Made by a program: the position numbers and the translations under genes
Part shown: piece by piece, positions 46,095 through 53,976 of the stretch
Numbering within the stretch: the stretch's first letter is position 1
How the letters are laid out: each line of letters opens with the position of its first letter
Assembly (NCBI RefSeq): GCF_900095745.1
Contig: NZ_FMIR01000017.1
Location: 1 to 64,000 of the forward strand
Length of the DNA: 64,000 bases
Direction: 5' to 3'
Source: Microbacterium oxydans
GTDB taxonomy: Bacteria > Actinomycetota > Actinomycetes > Actinomycetales > Microbacteriaceae
The notes under the pieces: generated by a model
What the model was told of the DNA's origin: nothing
What the model saw: the letters and a program-made list of their open reading frames with translations, nothing else
Databases searched by the model: none

Positions 46095-46114
46095 CACCGG
46101 ATGTTCACCGGATG
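46095..46114. repeat. Tandem direct repeat CACCGGATG, 11-bp period
   Basis: CACCGGATG occurs at 46095-46103 and again at 46106-46114, one helical turn apart, in the 131-bp region between the divergent GT-SGNH and DedA genes. A partial third copy (TCACCGG) follows at about 46127. It may be a regulator site. Confidence 0.4.
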
Positions 46115-46173
46115 CTGGACGGCGGGTCACCGGCTATGCGCTCTTTGGTTGCCGTTCACCGTCTGCGGGCACA

Positions 46174-46767
46174 GTGGACGACGTGTCGACGGATCTGCTC
46201 ACCGAATCCCTCACCGGGCCTTGGAGCCTGGCGCTGATGGGTCTGCTCGTGCTCGGGGACGCCTTCTTCGTCGTCGTGCCGGGTGAGATCGCGGTGACCG
46301 CACTCGGAGCGCTGGCGGCGACCACGGGGACCCCGCCGCTCTGGTCGGTCGTCGTCTGCGCCGCGGCAGCCGCGACCGTCGGAGACGCGTGCTGCTACCT
46401 GATCGGCCGGACCGTCGGCCTCGATCGGTGGCGGTGGATGAGGGCGCCTCGTGTGCAGCAGGCACTGGGTTGGGCACGGCACCGGCTGGACGCGGGCACA
46501 GCCACCGTCCTCTTCACCGCCCGCTTCGTGCCCTTCGCCCGACTCGCGATCAACCTCGTGGCGGGGGCGTCGCGCATCCATCCACCTCGGTACCTCGCCC
46601 TCGTCGCACTGGCCGGGTCCGGTTGGGCGCTGTACCAGGCGGCCGTGGGCGCCGCCGTCGCCGCCATCCTGCCGGGCGGCCCGCTGATCGCCGTCCCGGT
46701 CTCTATCGTCATCGCGCTGGGTCTGGGAGTGCTGCTCGATCGCGTCCTGCGCGGCACGAGAGGGTGA
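46174..46767 (+). CDS. DedA/VTT-family membrane protein
   Basis: A 197-residue membrane protein with about five hydrophobic segments. PGEIAVTALGALAATTG (36-52), VGDACCYLIGRTVG (68-81) and ARFVPFARLAINLVAGAS (115-132) are the DedA hallmarks; the last contains the functionally important arginine. DedA proteins are thought to act as lipid scramblases or proton-coupled transporters. The GTG at 46174 is used here; GTG at 46183 (7 nt after a weak CACAGT) is an alternative. Confidence 0.88.
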   Translation: MDDVSTDLLTESLTGPWSLALMGLLVLGDAFFVVVPGEIAVTALGALAATTGTPPLWSVVVCAAAAATVGDACCYLIGRTVGLDRWRWMRAPRVQQALGWARHRLDAGTATVLFTARFVPFARLAINLVAGASRIHPPRYLALVALAGSGWALYQAAVGAAVAAILPGGPLIAVPVSIVIALGLGVLLDRVLRGTRG

Positions 46768-46798
46768 CCCGCCGCAGCCGGTGCTCTAGGCTCGGGGC

Positions 46799-46975
46799 AT
46801 GAGCACCGAAGAAGGCGCCTCCTCCTCTGAGGAGATGAAGCGCAAGTTCAAGGAAGCGCTCGAGAAGAAGAACGCGCACCACCGGCAGGGCGAGGCGCAC
46901 CTGGATGGCGACTCCGCCGTGCACAGTGCGAACGCCCCGCAGACCCGGCGCGAGTTCCGACGCAAGAGCGGTTGA
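46799..46975 (+). CDS. DUF5302 small protein
   Basis: A 58-residue, highly charged protein: STEEGASSSEEMKRKFKEAL then KKNAHH, DGDSAVHSANAPQTRREFRRKSG. The EEMKRKFKEAL segment and the RxFRRKSG end match DUF5302, a small actinobacterial family without known function. TAGGCT at 46787-46792 lies 6 nt before the ATG, so it has its own leaderless promoter, separate from the DedA gene upstream. A strong hairpin follows the stop. Confidence 0.8.
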   Translation: MSTEEGASSSEEMKRKFKEALEKKNAHHRQGEAHLDGDSAVHSANAPQTRREFRRKSG

Positions 46976-46981
46976 CCGCGC

Positions 46982-47017
46982 GGATGCGGGAGCCCGTTCA
47001 CCCGGACTCCCGCATCC
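46982..47017. terminator. Bidirectional terminator between convergent genes
   Basis: GGATGCGGGAG (46982-46992) pairs with CTCCCGCATCC (47007-47017); the loop can extend the stem by a few more pairs. It lies between the DUF5302 and dctA stop codons. Confidence 0.75.
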
Positions 47018-47030
47018 CTCACCCCTCTCG

Positions 47031-48470
47031 TCAGCCGCGTTCCGCGCGCGCCCTGGCCCGCTCCTCCTTCGCCGCCATCTCCGTCATGGCCGCCTCCCGC
47101 AGCTCCTGCACGTCCGCGCCTTGTGAGGCCTTCTCATGACCGTGCGCGTCGACGCCGTCGAGCAGGGACTCGTCGAAGGGGAGGTCGCCGCTCAGCACCC
47201 GCCGCACGCGGTCACGGTCGATCTGCTTGGTCCAGGTGCCGATCAGCAGCGTCGCGACGGCATTCCCGGTGAAGTTCGTCAGAGCCCGTCCTTCTGACAT
47301 GAAGCGGTCGATGCCGACGATCACGCCCACCCCGTCGACGAGGTCGGGGCGATACGCCTGCAGCCCCCCGGCGAGTGTCGCCAGTCCCGCACCGGTCACT
47401 CCGGCCGCCCCCTTGCTGGCGATGATCATGAACACCAGCAGCCCGATCTGTTCGCCGATCGACATCGGCTGCCCCATCCCCGTGGCGATGAACAGCGACG
47501 CCATCGTCAGGTAGATGGCCGTTCCGTCGAGGTTGAACGAGTACCCGGTCGGCACCGTGATGCCGACGACCGGCTTGGACACGCCGACGAACTCCATCTT
47601 CGCGATCAGGCGAGGGAGGGCGGACTCCGAAGAAGACGTGCCGACGATCAGCAGGTACTCCCGTGCGAGGTACTTCATGAGGGCGAAGATGTTCACCCGT
47701 GTCACCGCCCACAGCATCACACCGAGGATCACCACGATGAACAGGATGCAGGTGATGTAGAACGCGACCATCAGCGTCCCGAGACTCCAGATCGCCGCCA
47801 CACCGGTCTTGCCCACCACCGCGGCGATGGCTCCGAACGCCCCGATCGGTGCGAGCCAGAGGATCATCCCGAGGATGCGGAAGACGAGCTTCTGCAACTG
47901 CTTGACCGCCTCCATGATGGGGGCGCCGCGCTCGCCGAGTCCCTGCAGCGCGAAACCGACGAGCAGTGCGATGAACAGCACCTGCAGCACGCTCTCCCCC
48001 GTGAAGGCCGAGAAGAACGTGGTCGGGATGATGCCGAGGATGAACTCCTGCGTCGTCTTGGCCTCCGCTTCGACCGCGTCATACGTCGAAGACGCCATGT
48101 CGAGCCCCGCGCCCGGGTGGATGATGTTCCCGACGACGAGGCCGATCGCCAGCGCGAACGTCGACATCACCATGAAGTAGAGGAGAGCGAGCCCGCCGAT
48201 CTTGCCGACCGTCGCCGCCTTGGCGATGGATCCGACGCCCACGACGATCGTGCAGAAGATGATCGGGGCGATCATCATCTTGATCAGGGCGACGAAGCCC
48301 GTGCCCAGCGCTTCGAACCCTCGACCCACCTCCGGCCAGATGAGCCCGACCATCGCGCCGAGTACGACCGCGATCAGCACGGACATATACAGCCAGGTGT
48401 GCCGGTCCCACGCGTGCTTCCCTCGTCGCCAGTTGAACTTCGGCAGTGCGAATCCCGTTGTGAGCGCCAT
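47031..48470 (-). CDS. dctA: C4-dicarboxylate:cation symporter DctA
   Basis: A 479-residue DAACS-family carrier. The serine-rich loop SSSESALPRL and the PTGYSFNLDGTAIYL segment are the substrate and cation site hallmarks; about eight helices and two re-entrant loops are expected. It brings in succinate, fumarate, malate or related acids. The ATG at 48470 has GAGGAGGA directly upstream. A CitA/DcuS-type two-component system is divergent from it, 145 bp away, and is the probable regulator. Confidence 0.94.
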   Translation of the reverse strand: MALTTGFALPKFNWRRGKHAWDRHTWLYMSVLIAVVLGAMVGLIWPEVGRGFEALGTGFVALIKMMIAPIIFCTIVVGVGSIAKAATVGKIGGLALLYFMVMSTFALAIGLVVGNIIHPGAGLDMASSTYDAVEAEAKTTQEFILGIIPTTFFSAFTGESVLQVLFIALLVGFALQGLGERGAPIMEAVKQLQKLVFRILGMILWLAPIGAFGAIAAVVGKTGVAAIWSLGTLMVAFYITCILFIVVILGVMLWAVTRVNIFALMKYLAREYLLIVGTSSSESALPRLIAKMEFVGVSKPVVGITVPTGYSFNLDGTAIYLTMASLFIATGMGQPMSIGEQIGLLVFMIIASKGAAGVTGAGLATLAGGLQAYRPDLVDGVGVIVGIDRFMSEGRALTNFTGNAVATLLIGTWTKQIDRDRVRRVLSGDLPFDESLLDGVDAHGHEKASQGADVQELREAAMTEMAAKEERARARAERG

Positions 48471-48481
48471 GGCTTCCTCCT

Positions 48482-48606
48482 CGATCGTCGACGTCTTCGT
48501 CCGAATGGCGGCTTCTGCGCCGCCGATCGGTTCCCACGGTCATCCACCTCCCGCCGCAACACGAGTTGTGGTCGTATTGGTCACGGCACCTGACCATCGA
48601 CGATCG
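48482..48606. promoter_or_regulatory. Inverted repeat flanking the dctA/sensor intergenic region
   Basis: CGATCGTCGA (48482-48491) and its exact complement TCGACGATCG (48597-48606) lie about 10 nt inside each of the two divergent start codons, next to both ribosome sites. They may be paired binding sites for the response regulator, or chance. Confidence 0.35.
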
Positions 48607-48615
48607 GAGCAGGCG

Positions 48616-49899
48616 ATGGCGCACACCTCCCGCGGCCGCAGCACCGCTTCGCGCGTCTTCGCCGTGCTGCTCGTCGCGGCGGTCGTGATCGGCGCCCTCG
48701 TGGCGGTCTTCCTCGTCGCCGAGGCGCAGCGATCGATCCGCACCGAAGCGGAGCGGGTGACGGCGGCCATCGCGGCCTCGTTCGCCTCCTCCCCTCTCGT
48801 CGTCGACGGCCTGCGCTCGAGCGATCATGACGCGGCCACCCGCGTGCTCGAGCCCTACTCCCTGGGGGTGATCGCCGGTGCCGGGCTCGACTTCATCACC
48901 GTCATGACCCCGGGCGGCACGCGGATCACCCACCCCGATACCGACCAGATCGGCGGGATCTACCTGGGCACGATCCCCGCGACACCCCAGACACTGACGG
49001 AGGAGTTCACCGGAACCCTCGGTCCCTCCATACGGACGATCTCGCCGGTCATCACACCGGACGGAGACCTGATCGGCTGGGTCGCGGCCGGGGTGACAAC
49101 CGAATCCATCACCGACACCCTGATCCGCCGCCTGCCTCTCACGCTCGGTATCACGGTCGCCCTCATCGCACTCGGCGTCGGTGGCGCGATCATCGCGCGG
49201 CGTGTGACCCGCCGCATCACCGGTGACCTCCCACCCGGTCAACTCCGCGACGCGGTGTCGTCGTACGAGTCGATCCGCACCCTGGGCGAGGCTCTGCGCG
49301 CGCAGACGCACGAGCACGGGAACCGTATGCACGCCGCGGTCGCGCTGCTCGAGCTCGGACGCCGCGATGAGGCGATCGAGATACTCGCGGAGACGTCACG
49401 ACAGAGCCAGTCGCTCGTGGACCAGGTGACCGCGCGACGCCACGGGGATCCCGCCGTCGGCGCGCTCCTCCTCGGCAAGGCCTCGCAGGCCAAGGAGCGC
49501 GGCATCGACTGGCGGGTGCACATCGAGCCCGATACGCCCCGCACGCCGTTGTCTCCTGTCGATGCCGTCTCGGTGCTGGGCAACCTCGTGGACAACGCCA
49601 TGGACGCCGCCGCCGAGTCGGACGACCGCTGGGTGCAGGTCTCACTCCGCCCCGACGATGGCGCAGGGATCGTGCTGGAGGTCTCGGACAGCGGTCCCGG
49701 GATCCCTCCTGCCGTGCGCGAGCGGATCTTCGACCAGGGTTACTCCACGAAACCCGCCGACGGGAACGGCCGCGGTATCGGTCTGGCGCTCGTCCGTTCC
49801 GTCGTGACCGGTGCCGGCGGCTCGGTGACGGTGAGCGACGCACCGACCACGTTCCGGGTCATCGTCCCGGCAGCGGCACCTCGGCGGTCGACGCCGTGA
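48616..49899 (+). CDS. Sensor histidine kinase, CitA/DcuS type without cytoplasmic PAS
   Basis: A 427-residue kinase: TM1 (about 13-35), an extracytoplasmic PAS-like sensor (about 40-165), TM2 (about 174-196), then the phospho-acceptor helix RAQTHEHGNRMHAA with H232, and an ATPase domain with LGNLVDNAMDAA, SDSGPGIP and GRGIGLALV. The family binds citrate or C4-dicarboxylates outside the cell. The cytoplasmic PAS present in E. coli DcuS is missing: only about 30 residues separate TM2 from the H-box. The ATG at 48616 follows GGAGC; the response-regulator gene overlaps its end by 4 nt. Confidence 0.92.
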   Translation: MAHTSRGRSTASRVFAVLLVAAVVIGALVAVFLVAEAQRSIRTEAERVTAAIAASFASSPLVVDGLRSSDHDAATRVLEPYSLGVIAGAGLDFITVMTPGGTRITHPDTDQIGGIYLGTIPATPQTLTEEFTGTLGPSIRTISPVITPDGDLIGWVAAGVTTESITDTLIRRLPLTLGITVALIALGVGGAIIARRVTRRITGDLPPGQLRDAVSSYESIRTLGEALRAQTHEHGNRMHAAVALLELGRRDEAIEILAETSRQSQSLVDQVTARRHGDPAVGALLLGKASQAKERGIDWRVHIEPDTPRTPLSPVDAVSVLGNLVDNAMDAAAESDDRWVQVSLRPDDGAGIVLEVSDSGPGIPPAVRERIFDQGYSTKPADGNGRGIGLALVRSVVTGAGGSVTVSDAPTTFRVIVPAAAPRRSTP

Positions 49900-50585
49900 T
49901 CCGCGCACTCATCGTCGACGACGACGCTCTGACGCTCGAGTTGCACCGCGACTACGTAGCCCGCCTCGACGGGTTCGTCGTCGCCGGCGAGTGCACGGGA
50001 GCCCGGGCCGCTCTGACCGCCCTGATCGAGCATCCCGGCGCGTTCGACCTCGTCCTGCTCGACATCACGATGCCGGACGGCTCCGGCATCGATGTGCTCC
50101 GGGCCCTTCGCGCTCGCTCCGCTGCGGTGGATGTGATCGCGATCACCGGTGTGCGGGACGCCGAATCCGTACGGCAGATGGCGGCGCTCGGCGTCTTCCA
50201 GTATCTCGTCAAGCCCTTCCCCTTCGCGGTGTTCCGCGAGCGGATGGAACAGTATCGTGCGCATCGGGAGCAGGCGCGGACCACCGATGGCGAAGCCACC
50301 CAGGCAGAGATCGACGCACTGCTCGGCCGCGCCACCGGGACGATCACGCTTCCCAAGGGGCTCTCGGCGGCCTCGCTGGACAGAGTCACCGCACAACTGC
50401 GCACCGACGGGCCGTTGTCGGCAAGCGAGGCGGCCGAACGGCTCGGCATGTCCCGGGTCGCCGTGCGACGCTATCTGGAACACCTGGTCGTCGAAGGTGT
50501 GCTCACGCGGGCCGCACGTTACGGGAACCGCGGACGACCGGAGACCGAGTACGGCTGGAAGCGGCGAACCGGCCCCGAGGTCTGA
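49896..50585 (+). CDS. Response regulator, CitB/DcuR type
   Basis: A 229-residue regulator. The receiver has the acidic pair DDD (8-10), phospho-acceptor D56 (LLDITMP), T84 and K106 (LVKPF). A linker leads to a C-terminal winged helix: GPLSASEAAERLGMSRVAVRRYLEHLVVEGVL (about 173-204). The GTG start overlaps the kinase stop (GTGA). With the divergent dctA it forms a three-gene dicarboxylate sensing and uptake module. Confidence 0.93.
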   Translation: MIRALIVDDDALTLELHRDYVARLDGFVVAGECTGARAALTALIEHPGAFDLVLLDITMPDGSGIDVLRALRARSAAVDVIAITGVRDAESVRQMAALGVFQYLVKPFPFAVFRERMEQYRAHREQARTTDGEATQAEIDALLGRATGTITLPKGLSAASLDRVTAQLRTDGPLSASEAAERLGMSRVAVRRYLEHLVVEGVLTRAARYGNRGRPETEYGWKRRTGPEV

Positions 50586-50588
50586 CCG

Positions 50589-51941
50589 TCAGCGGGGCAG
50601 CCGCCCCTCGTGCAGCAGAGCGTCGGGATCGAACCGCGCGCGCAGTTCCCGGAGACGGGCGATCTCGTCGGCAGATCCGCAGCGCTCGAGGGTCTGCTCC
50701 GGCTCGAGGAAGGTCGCCACGGTCTGAGAGGCCTCGTTCGGGGCCAGCAGCTCTCGGAAGGCCACGAGACTCGCCTCTCCCGGCTCGGCGGGCACTCCGG
50801 GGATCACTGGCACGAGAGCGTGCAGCAGCCAGCCCACGGACTCCAGAGAGGCGAAGCCCGGTCGTCGCGGTGTATCCAGGGCGCCACCGAGCATGCGGAT
50901 GTCGATGCCCATGATCGGCCACTGCTCGGGCAGTTCGCGGAACTCGAGGAGCGCGTCGATGGTCGCGTCGTCGAGGGCGCTCAGCGCCATCGATGATCCG
51001 CGGCCGGGCGTCGGATCCGTCGGCTCGTTCGATGCGGCGGCCAGTGCCGCCGGCGAGGTCGGGCCGGTGATATCCCTGCGCACCTCTCCGGCCCGGCGCA
51101 CCGCGTCGATCAGCTCTTCCTGCGGCCCGTCGGTCGACAGCGCCTGGACCGTGAGGAAGCTGCGCCCGCGGATCTGCTCGGGGAGCTGCGGCGCATCCGG
51201 CATCCGCATCGAGTTCAGGAACACGTTGAGCGTCGATGGAGCCGAGGACGCCAGGTCGCGGACCGCTCGGACGACCGTCGGCGCATCGGCGACGTCGAAG
51301 GTGAGGTTCGACCCCCAGACGGCGGGTGCCCGCACGAGTTCGATCTCGAGTGCGGTCACGATGCCCACGAGGCCGCCGGCCCCCCGCAGCGCCCACAGGA
51401 GGTCGGCGTCGGCATCGTCGTCCACGCGCTCGTGCGTGCCGTCTGTGCGCAACACCCACGCCGCGCGCAGATTGTCGGAGCCGAGGCCCGCCGTGCGGCT
51501 GAACCACGAGTGTCCACCGCCCAGTGTGTACCCGGCGACGCTCACGACGGGGCTGGTGCCGGCCGGCGCGACCCATCCGGTGCCTTCGAGCGCCTCGACG
51601 ACCGCGCCCCAGCGCACGCCGCTGCCCACCCTCGCGACGCCGCTGTCGAGATCGATCTCCAGATCGTCGAACGCGCTCATCCTCACCAGCACGGCACCGG
51701 ACAGAGAACCCGAGGCTCCGTGGCCACTCGGCTGGATCGCGAGCCGCACACCCGACTCCCGCGCCGTGTTCAGCAGCGCGCGGAGGTCGTCGACATCGGC
51801 GGGCGTCGCGACCGCGACCGGCCGCTGCTCGATCGCGAGATTCCACGGCTGTCGAGCCGCGTCGTAACCCGAGTCATCGGGAAGGAGGAGGGTGCCGGAG
51901 AATCGTTCCTGGAGCGCGACGATCGCGGGGTGTGTGGGCAT
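50589..51941 (-). CDS. FAD-linked oxidase (PCMH/BBE type)
   Basis: A 450-residue flavoprotein. The FAD-binding PCMH domain covers about residues 38-210 with QPSGHGASG (H74 is the usual covalent FAD ligand), VAGYTLGGGHSWFSRTAGLGSDNL and RGAGG. A berberine-bridge-like C-terminus ends in FDPDALLHEGRLPR. These enzymes oxidise sugars, polyphenols or alkaloid-like compounds with oxygen; the substrate is unknown. Start: ATG at 51941, with TACGGT (51948-51953) 6 nt upstream; no ribosome site. It follows the LLM/FMN-reductase pair but has its own promoter. Confidence 0.88.
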   Translation of the reverse strand: MPTHPAIVALQERFSGTLLLPDDSGYDAARQPWNLAIEQRPVAVATPADVDDLRALLNTARESGVRLAIQPSGHGASGSLSGAVLVRMSAFDDLEIDLDSGVARVGSGVRWGAVVEALEGTGWVAPAGTSPVVSVAGYTLGGGHSWFSRTAGLGSDNLRAAWVLRTDGTHERVDDDADADLLWALRGAGGLVGIVTALEIELVRAPAVWGSNLTFDVADAPTVVRAVRDLASSAPSTLNVFLNSMRMPDAPQLPEQIRGRSFLTVQALSTDGPQEELIDAVRRAGEVRRDITGPTSPAALAAASNEPTDPTPGRGSSMALSALDDATIDALLEFRELPEQWPIMGIDIRMLGGALDTPRRPGFASLESVGWLLHALVPVIPGVPAEPGEASLVAFRELLAPNEASQTVATFLEPEQTLERCGSADEIARLRELRARFDPDALLHEGRLPR

Positions 51942-51992
51942 GACGCCACCGTACGATACCCCTCGGACATCGTCGATGGCGTCATGCGCCAC

Positions 51993-52637
51993 TCACTCCC
52001 CCGCGAGGCCTCCGAGCATGTGCCCGAAGGAGCGCCCTTCGCCCAGGTACGTCGCCGGGTCGTACGGGTCTGCGACCGTGGTCGCTTCCTTCCGCGCGAT
52101 CGTGTCGGCGAGCTCCCGTGCGCCCTTCTCCACGCGCTTCGCGAGCGGGGCGACGTCGTCACCCGAGTCTCCCCAGTCGCTCGATGCCGCGAACACGCCC
52201 GTCGAGACGGTCTCGGCGTGCAGGTAGGCGAACAGCGGCCGGATCGCGTAGTCGATCGCCAGCGAGTGCCGCGCGGTTCCCGCGTTCGCGCCGATCAGGA
52301 CCGGCTTCCCGGTGAGCGCGTCGGGATCCAGCACATCGATGAACGACTTGAACAGTCCCGAGTAGCTCGTGGAGAAGATCGGTGTGACGGCGATGAGCGC
52401 GTCGGCGGAGACCACCGTGTTGATCGCGGTCTCGAGCGCCTGCGGTGCGAACCCCGTGAGCATGTTGTTCGTGATGTCGTGCGCATAGTCGCGCAGCTCG
52501 ATCACGTCGACGGTGGCCTCGATGTCGCGCTCCGCGAGGGCCTTCACGGTCTCGGCGGCCAGTCGATCGGCGAGCATCCGGGTGGACGACGGGTTCGAGA
52601 GCCCCGCCGCGACGACGGCGATACGACGCGTGGTCAT
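51993..52637 (-). CDS. NAD(P)H-dependent FMN reductase
   Basis: A 214-residue flavodoxin-fold reductase (MsuE/SsuE-like, CE1759 group): VVAAGLSNPSSTRMLADRL (7-25) binds the FMN phosphate, and TPIFSTSYSGLFKSFIDVL (about 82-100) the flavin ring. It supplies reduced FMN to the LLM monooxygenase encoded just upstream; the stop and start are one base apart and the ATG has GGAAGGAGG in front. The open frame 43 codons upstream is the tail of the LLM gene read in another frame. Confidence 0.93.
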   Translation of the reverse strand: MTTRRIAVVAAGLSNPSSTRMLADRLAAETVKALAERDIEATVDVIELRDYAHDITNNMLTGFAPQALETAINTVVSADALIAVTPIFSTSYSGLFKSFIDVLDPDALTGKPVLIGANAGTARHSLAIDYAIRPLFAYLHAETVSTGVFAASSDWGDSGDDVAPLAKRVEKGARELADTIARKEATTVADPYDPATYLGEGRSFGHMLGGLAGE

Positions 52638-52638
52638 G

Positions 52639-53865
52639 TCACGCCTCCTTCCGGCCGAGCCCGAACGCTGCGCCGGCGGGCGCCGGGCTGTCCTGGTACG
52701 GCGAGTCGCCGGTGAGGTTGTCACCGCGATTCGCGCCGGGGCGAGCCTGGCGCGTCGGACCGTCACCGAACTCCGCGGCCACGCGTGCGGCGTGGGTCGG
52801 TGCGTCCGGGACGGCGGACGGGCGGTCCTTCGCGAGTTCCTTGCGCAGCACCGGCACGACCTCGGAACCGAGGATGTCGAGCTGTTCCAGCACCGTCTTC
52901 AGCGGGAGCCCCGCGTGGTCGATCAGGAAGAGCTGGCGCTGGTAGTCGCCGTAGTACTCGCGCATCGACGCATACCGGTCGATGACCTGCTGCGGCGAAC
53001 CGACCGTCAGCGGCGTCATCTCGGTGAAGTCCTCCATGCTCGGACCGTGACCGTACACCGGCGCGTTGTCGAAGTACGGGCGGAACTGGTTCACCGCGTC
53101 CTGCGACTTGGCCGCCATGAACACCTGACCGCCGAGGCCGACGATCGCCTGCTCCCTGGTGCCGTGACCGTAGTGCTCGAAGCGCTGACGGTACAGCTCG
53201 ATGAGGCGCTGGTAGTGCTCCTTGGGCCAGAAGATGTTGTTCGCGAAGAACCCGTCGCCGTAGTAGGCGGCCTGCTCCGCGATCTCCGGGGTGCGGATGG
53301 ACCCGTGCCACACGAACGGCGCGATGCCGTCGAGCGGCCGCGGTGTCGAGGTGAAGCCCTGCAGCGGGGTGCGGAACTTGCCCTCCCAGTCGACGACGTC
53401 TTCACGCCACAGCTTGTGCAGCAGCGCGTAGTTCTCGATCGCGAGCGGGAGACCCTGGCGGATGTCCTGCCCGAACCAGGGATACACCGGTCCGGTGTTG
53501 CCGCGACCGAGCATGAGGTCCATGCGCCCGTCGGAGACGTGCTGCAGCATCGCGTACTCCTCGGCGATGCGCACCGGGTCGTTCGTGGTGATGAGCGTCG
53601 TCGAGGTCGACACGATGAGGCGCTCGGTCTGCGCGGCCAGTGCCGCGAGGAAGGTGCTGGGGCTGGAGGACCAGAACGGCGGGTTGTGGTGCTCACCGAT
53701 CGCGAAGACGTCGAGTCCGACCTCTTCGGCGTGCACGGCGATCGCCGTGGTCGCCTTGATGCGCTCCTGCTCGCTGGGGGTGATGCCCGTGGTGGGATCG
53801 CGGGTGATGTCGCTGACCGACATGATGCCGAACTGCATCGCCTGCGCGCCTGACTGCTCGCTCAT
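52639..53865 (-). CDS. LLM-class flavin-dependent monooxygenase
   Basis: A 408-residue luciferase-like monooxygenase: MQFGIMSVSDI at the start of the barrel, FAIGEHHNPPFWSSSPSTFLAALAAQT (about 51-77) and a long substrate loop (LMLGRGNTGPVYPWFGQD). The C-terminal 50 residues are a polar, proline-rich tail. Members oxidise alkanesulfonates, aldehydes, EDTA-like chelates and similar compounds; the target is not evident. ATG at 53865 with GGAGC upstream; the 12 codons before it are not conserved. First gene of the LLM/FMN-reductase operon. Confidence 0.92.
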   Translation of the reverse strand: MSEQSGAQAMQFGIMSVSDITRDPTTGITPSEQERIKATTAIAVHAEEVGLDVFAIGEHHNPPFWSSSPSTFLAALAAQTERLIVSTSTTLITTNDPVRIAEEYAMLQHVSDGRMDLMLGRGNTGPVYPWFGQDIRQGLPLAIENYALLHKLWREDVVDWEGKFRTPLQGFTSTPRPLDGIAPFVWHGSIRTPEIAEQAAYYGDGFFANNIFWPKEHYQRLIELYRQRFEHYGHGTREQAIVGLGGQVFMAAKSQDAVNQFRPYFDNAPVYGHGPSMEDFTEMTPLTVGSPQQVIDRYASMREYYGDYQRQLFLIDHAGLPLKTVLEQLDILGSEVVPVLRKELAKDRPSAVPDAPTHAARVAAEFGDGPTRQARPGANRGDNLTGDSPYQDSPAPAGAAFGLGRKEA

Positions 53866-53904
53866 GATTGCTCCGTGTTCTCCGAACCGGATGACTCGCA
53901 TCCG

Positions 53905-53934
53905 TTTCTATTCATTTGAATGTATCTGTGTCAA
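53905..53934 (-). promoter_or_regulatory. Promoter of the LLM operon with embedded palindrome
   Basis: On the minus strand a perfect -35 TTGACA (53929-53934) is followed at 17-18 bp by ATAGAA/TAGAAA (53905-53911). Within the spacer lies ATTCA-N2-TGAAT (53910-53921), a candidate operator; its AT-rich sequence stands out against the local high GC. Confidence 0.65.
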
Positions 53935-53976
53935 CGCGCTCACAGCAACTTTATTCCCGGGCTGTAGCCTCGAAAG

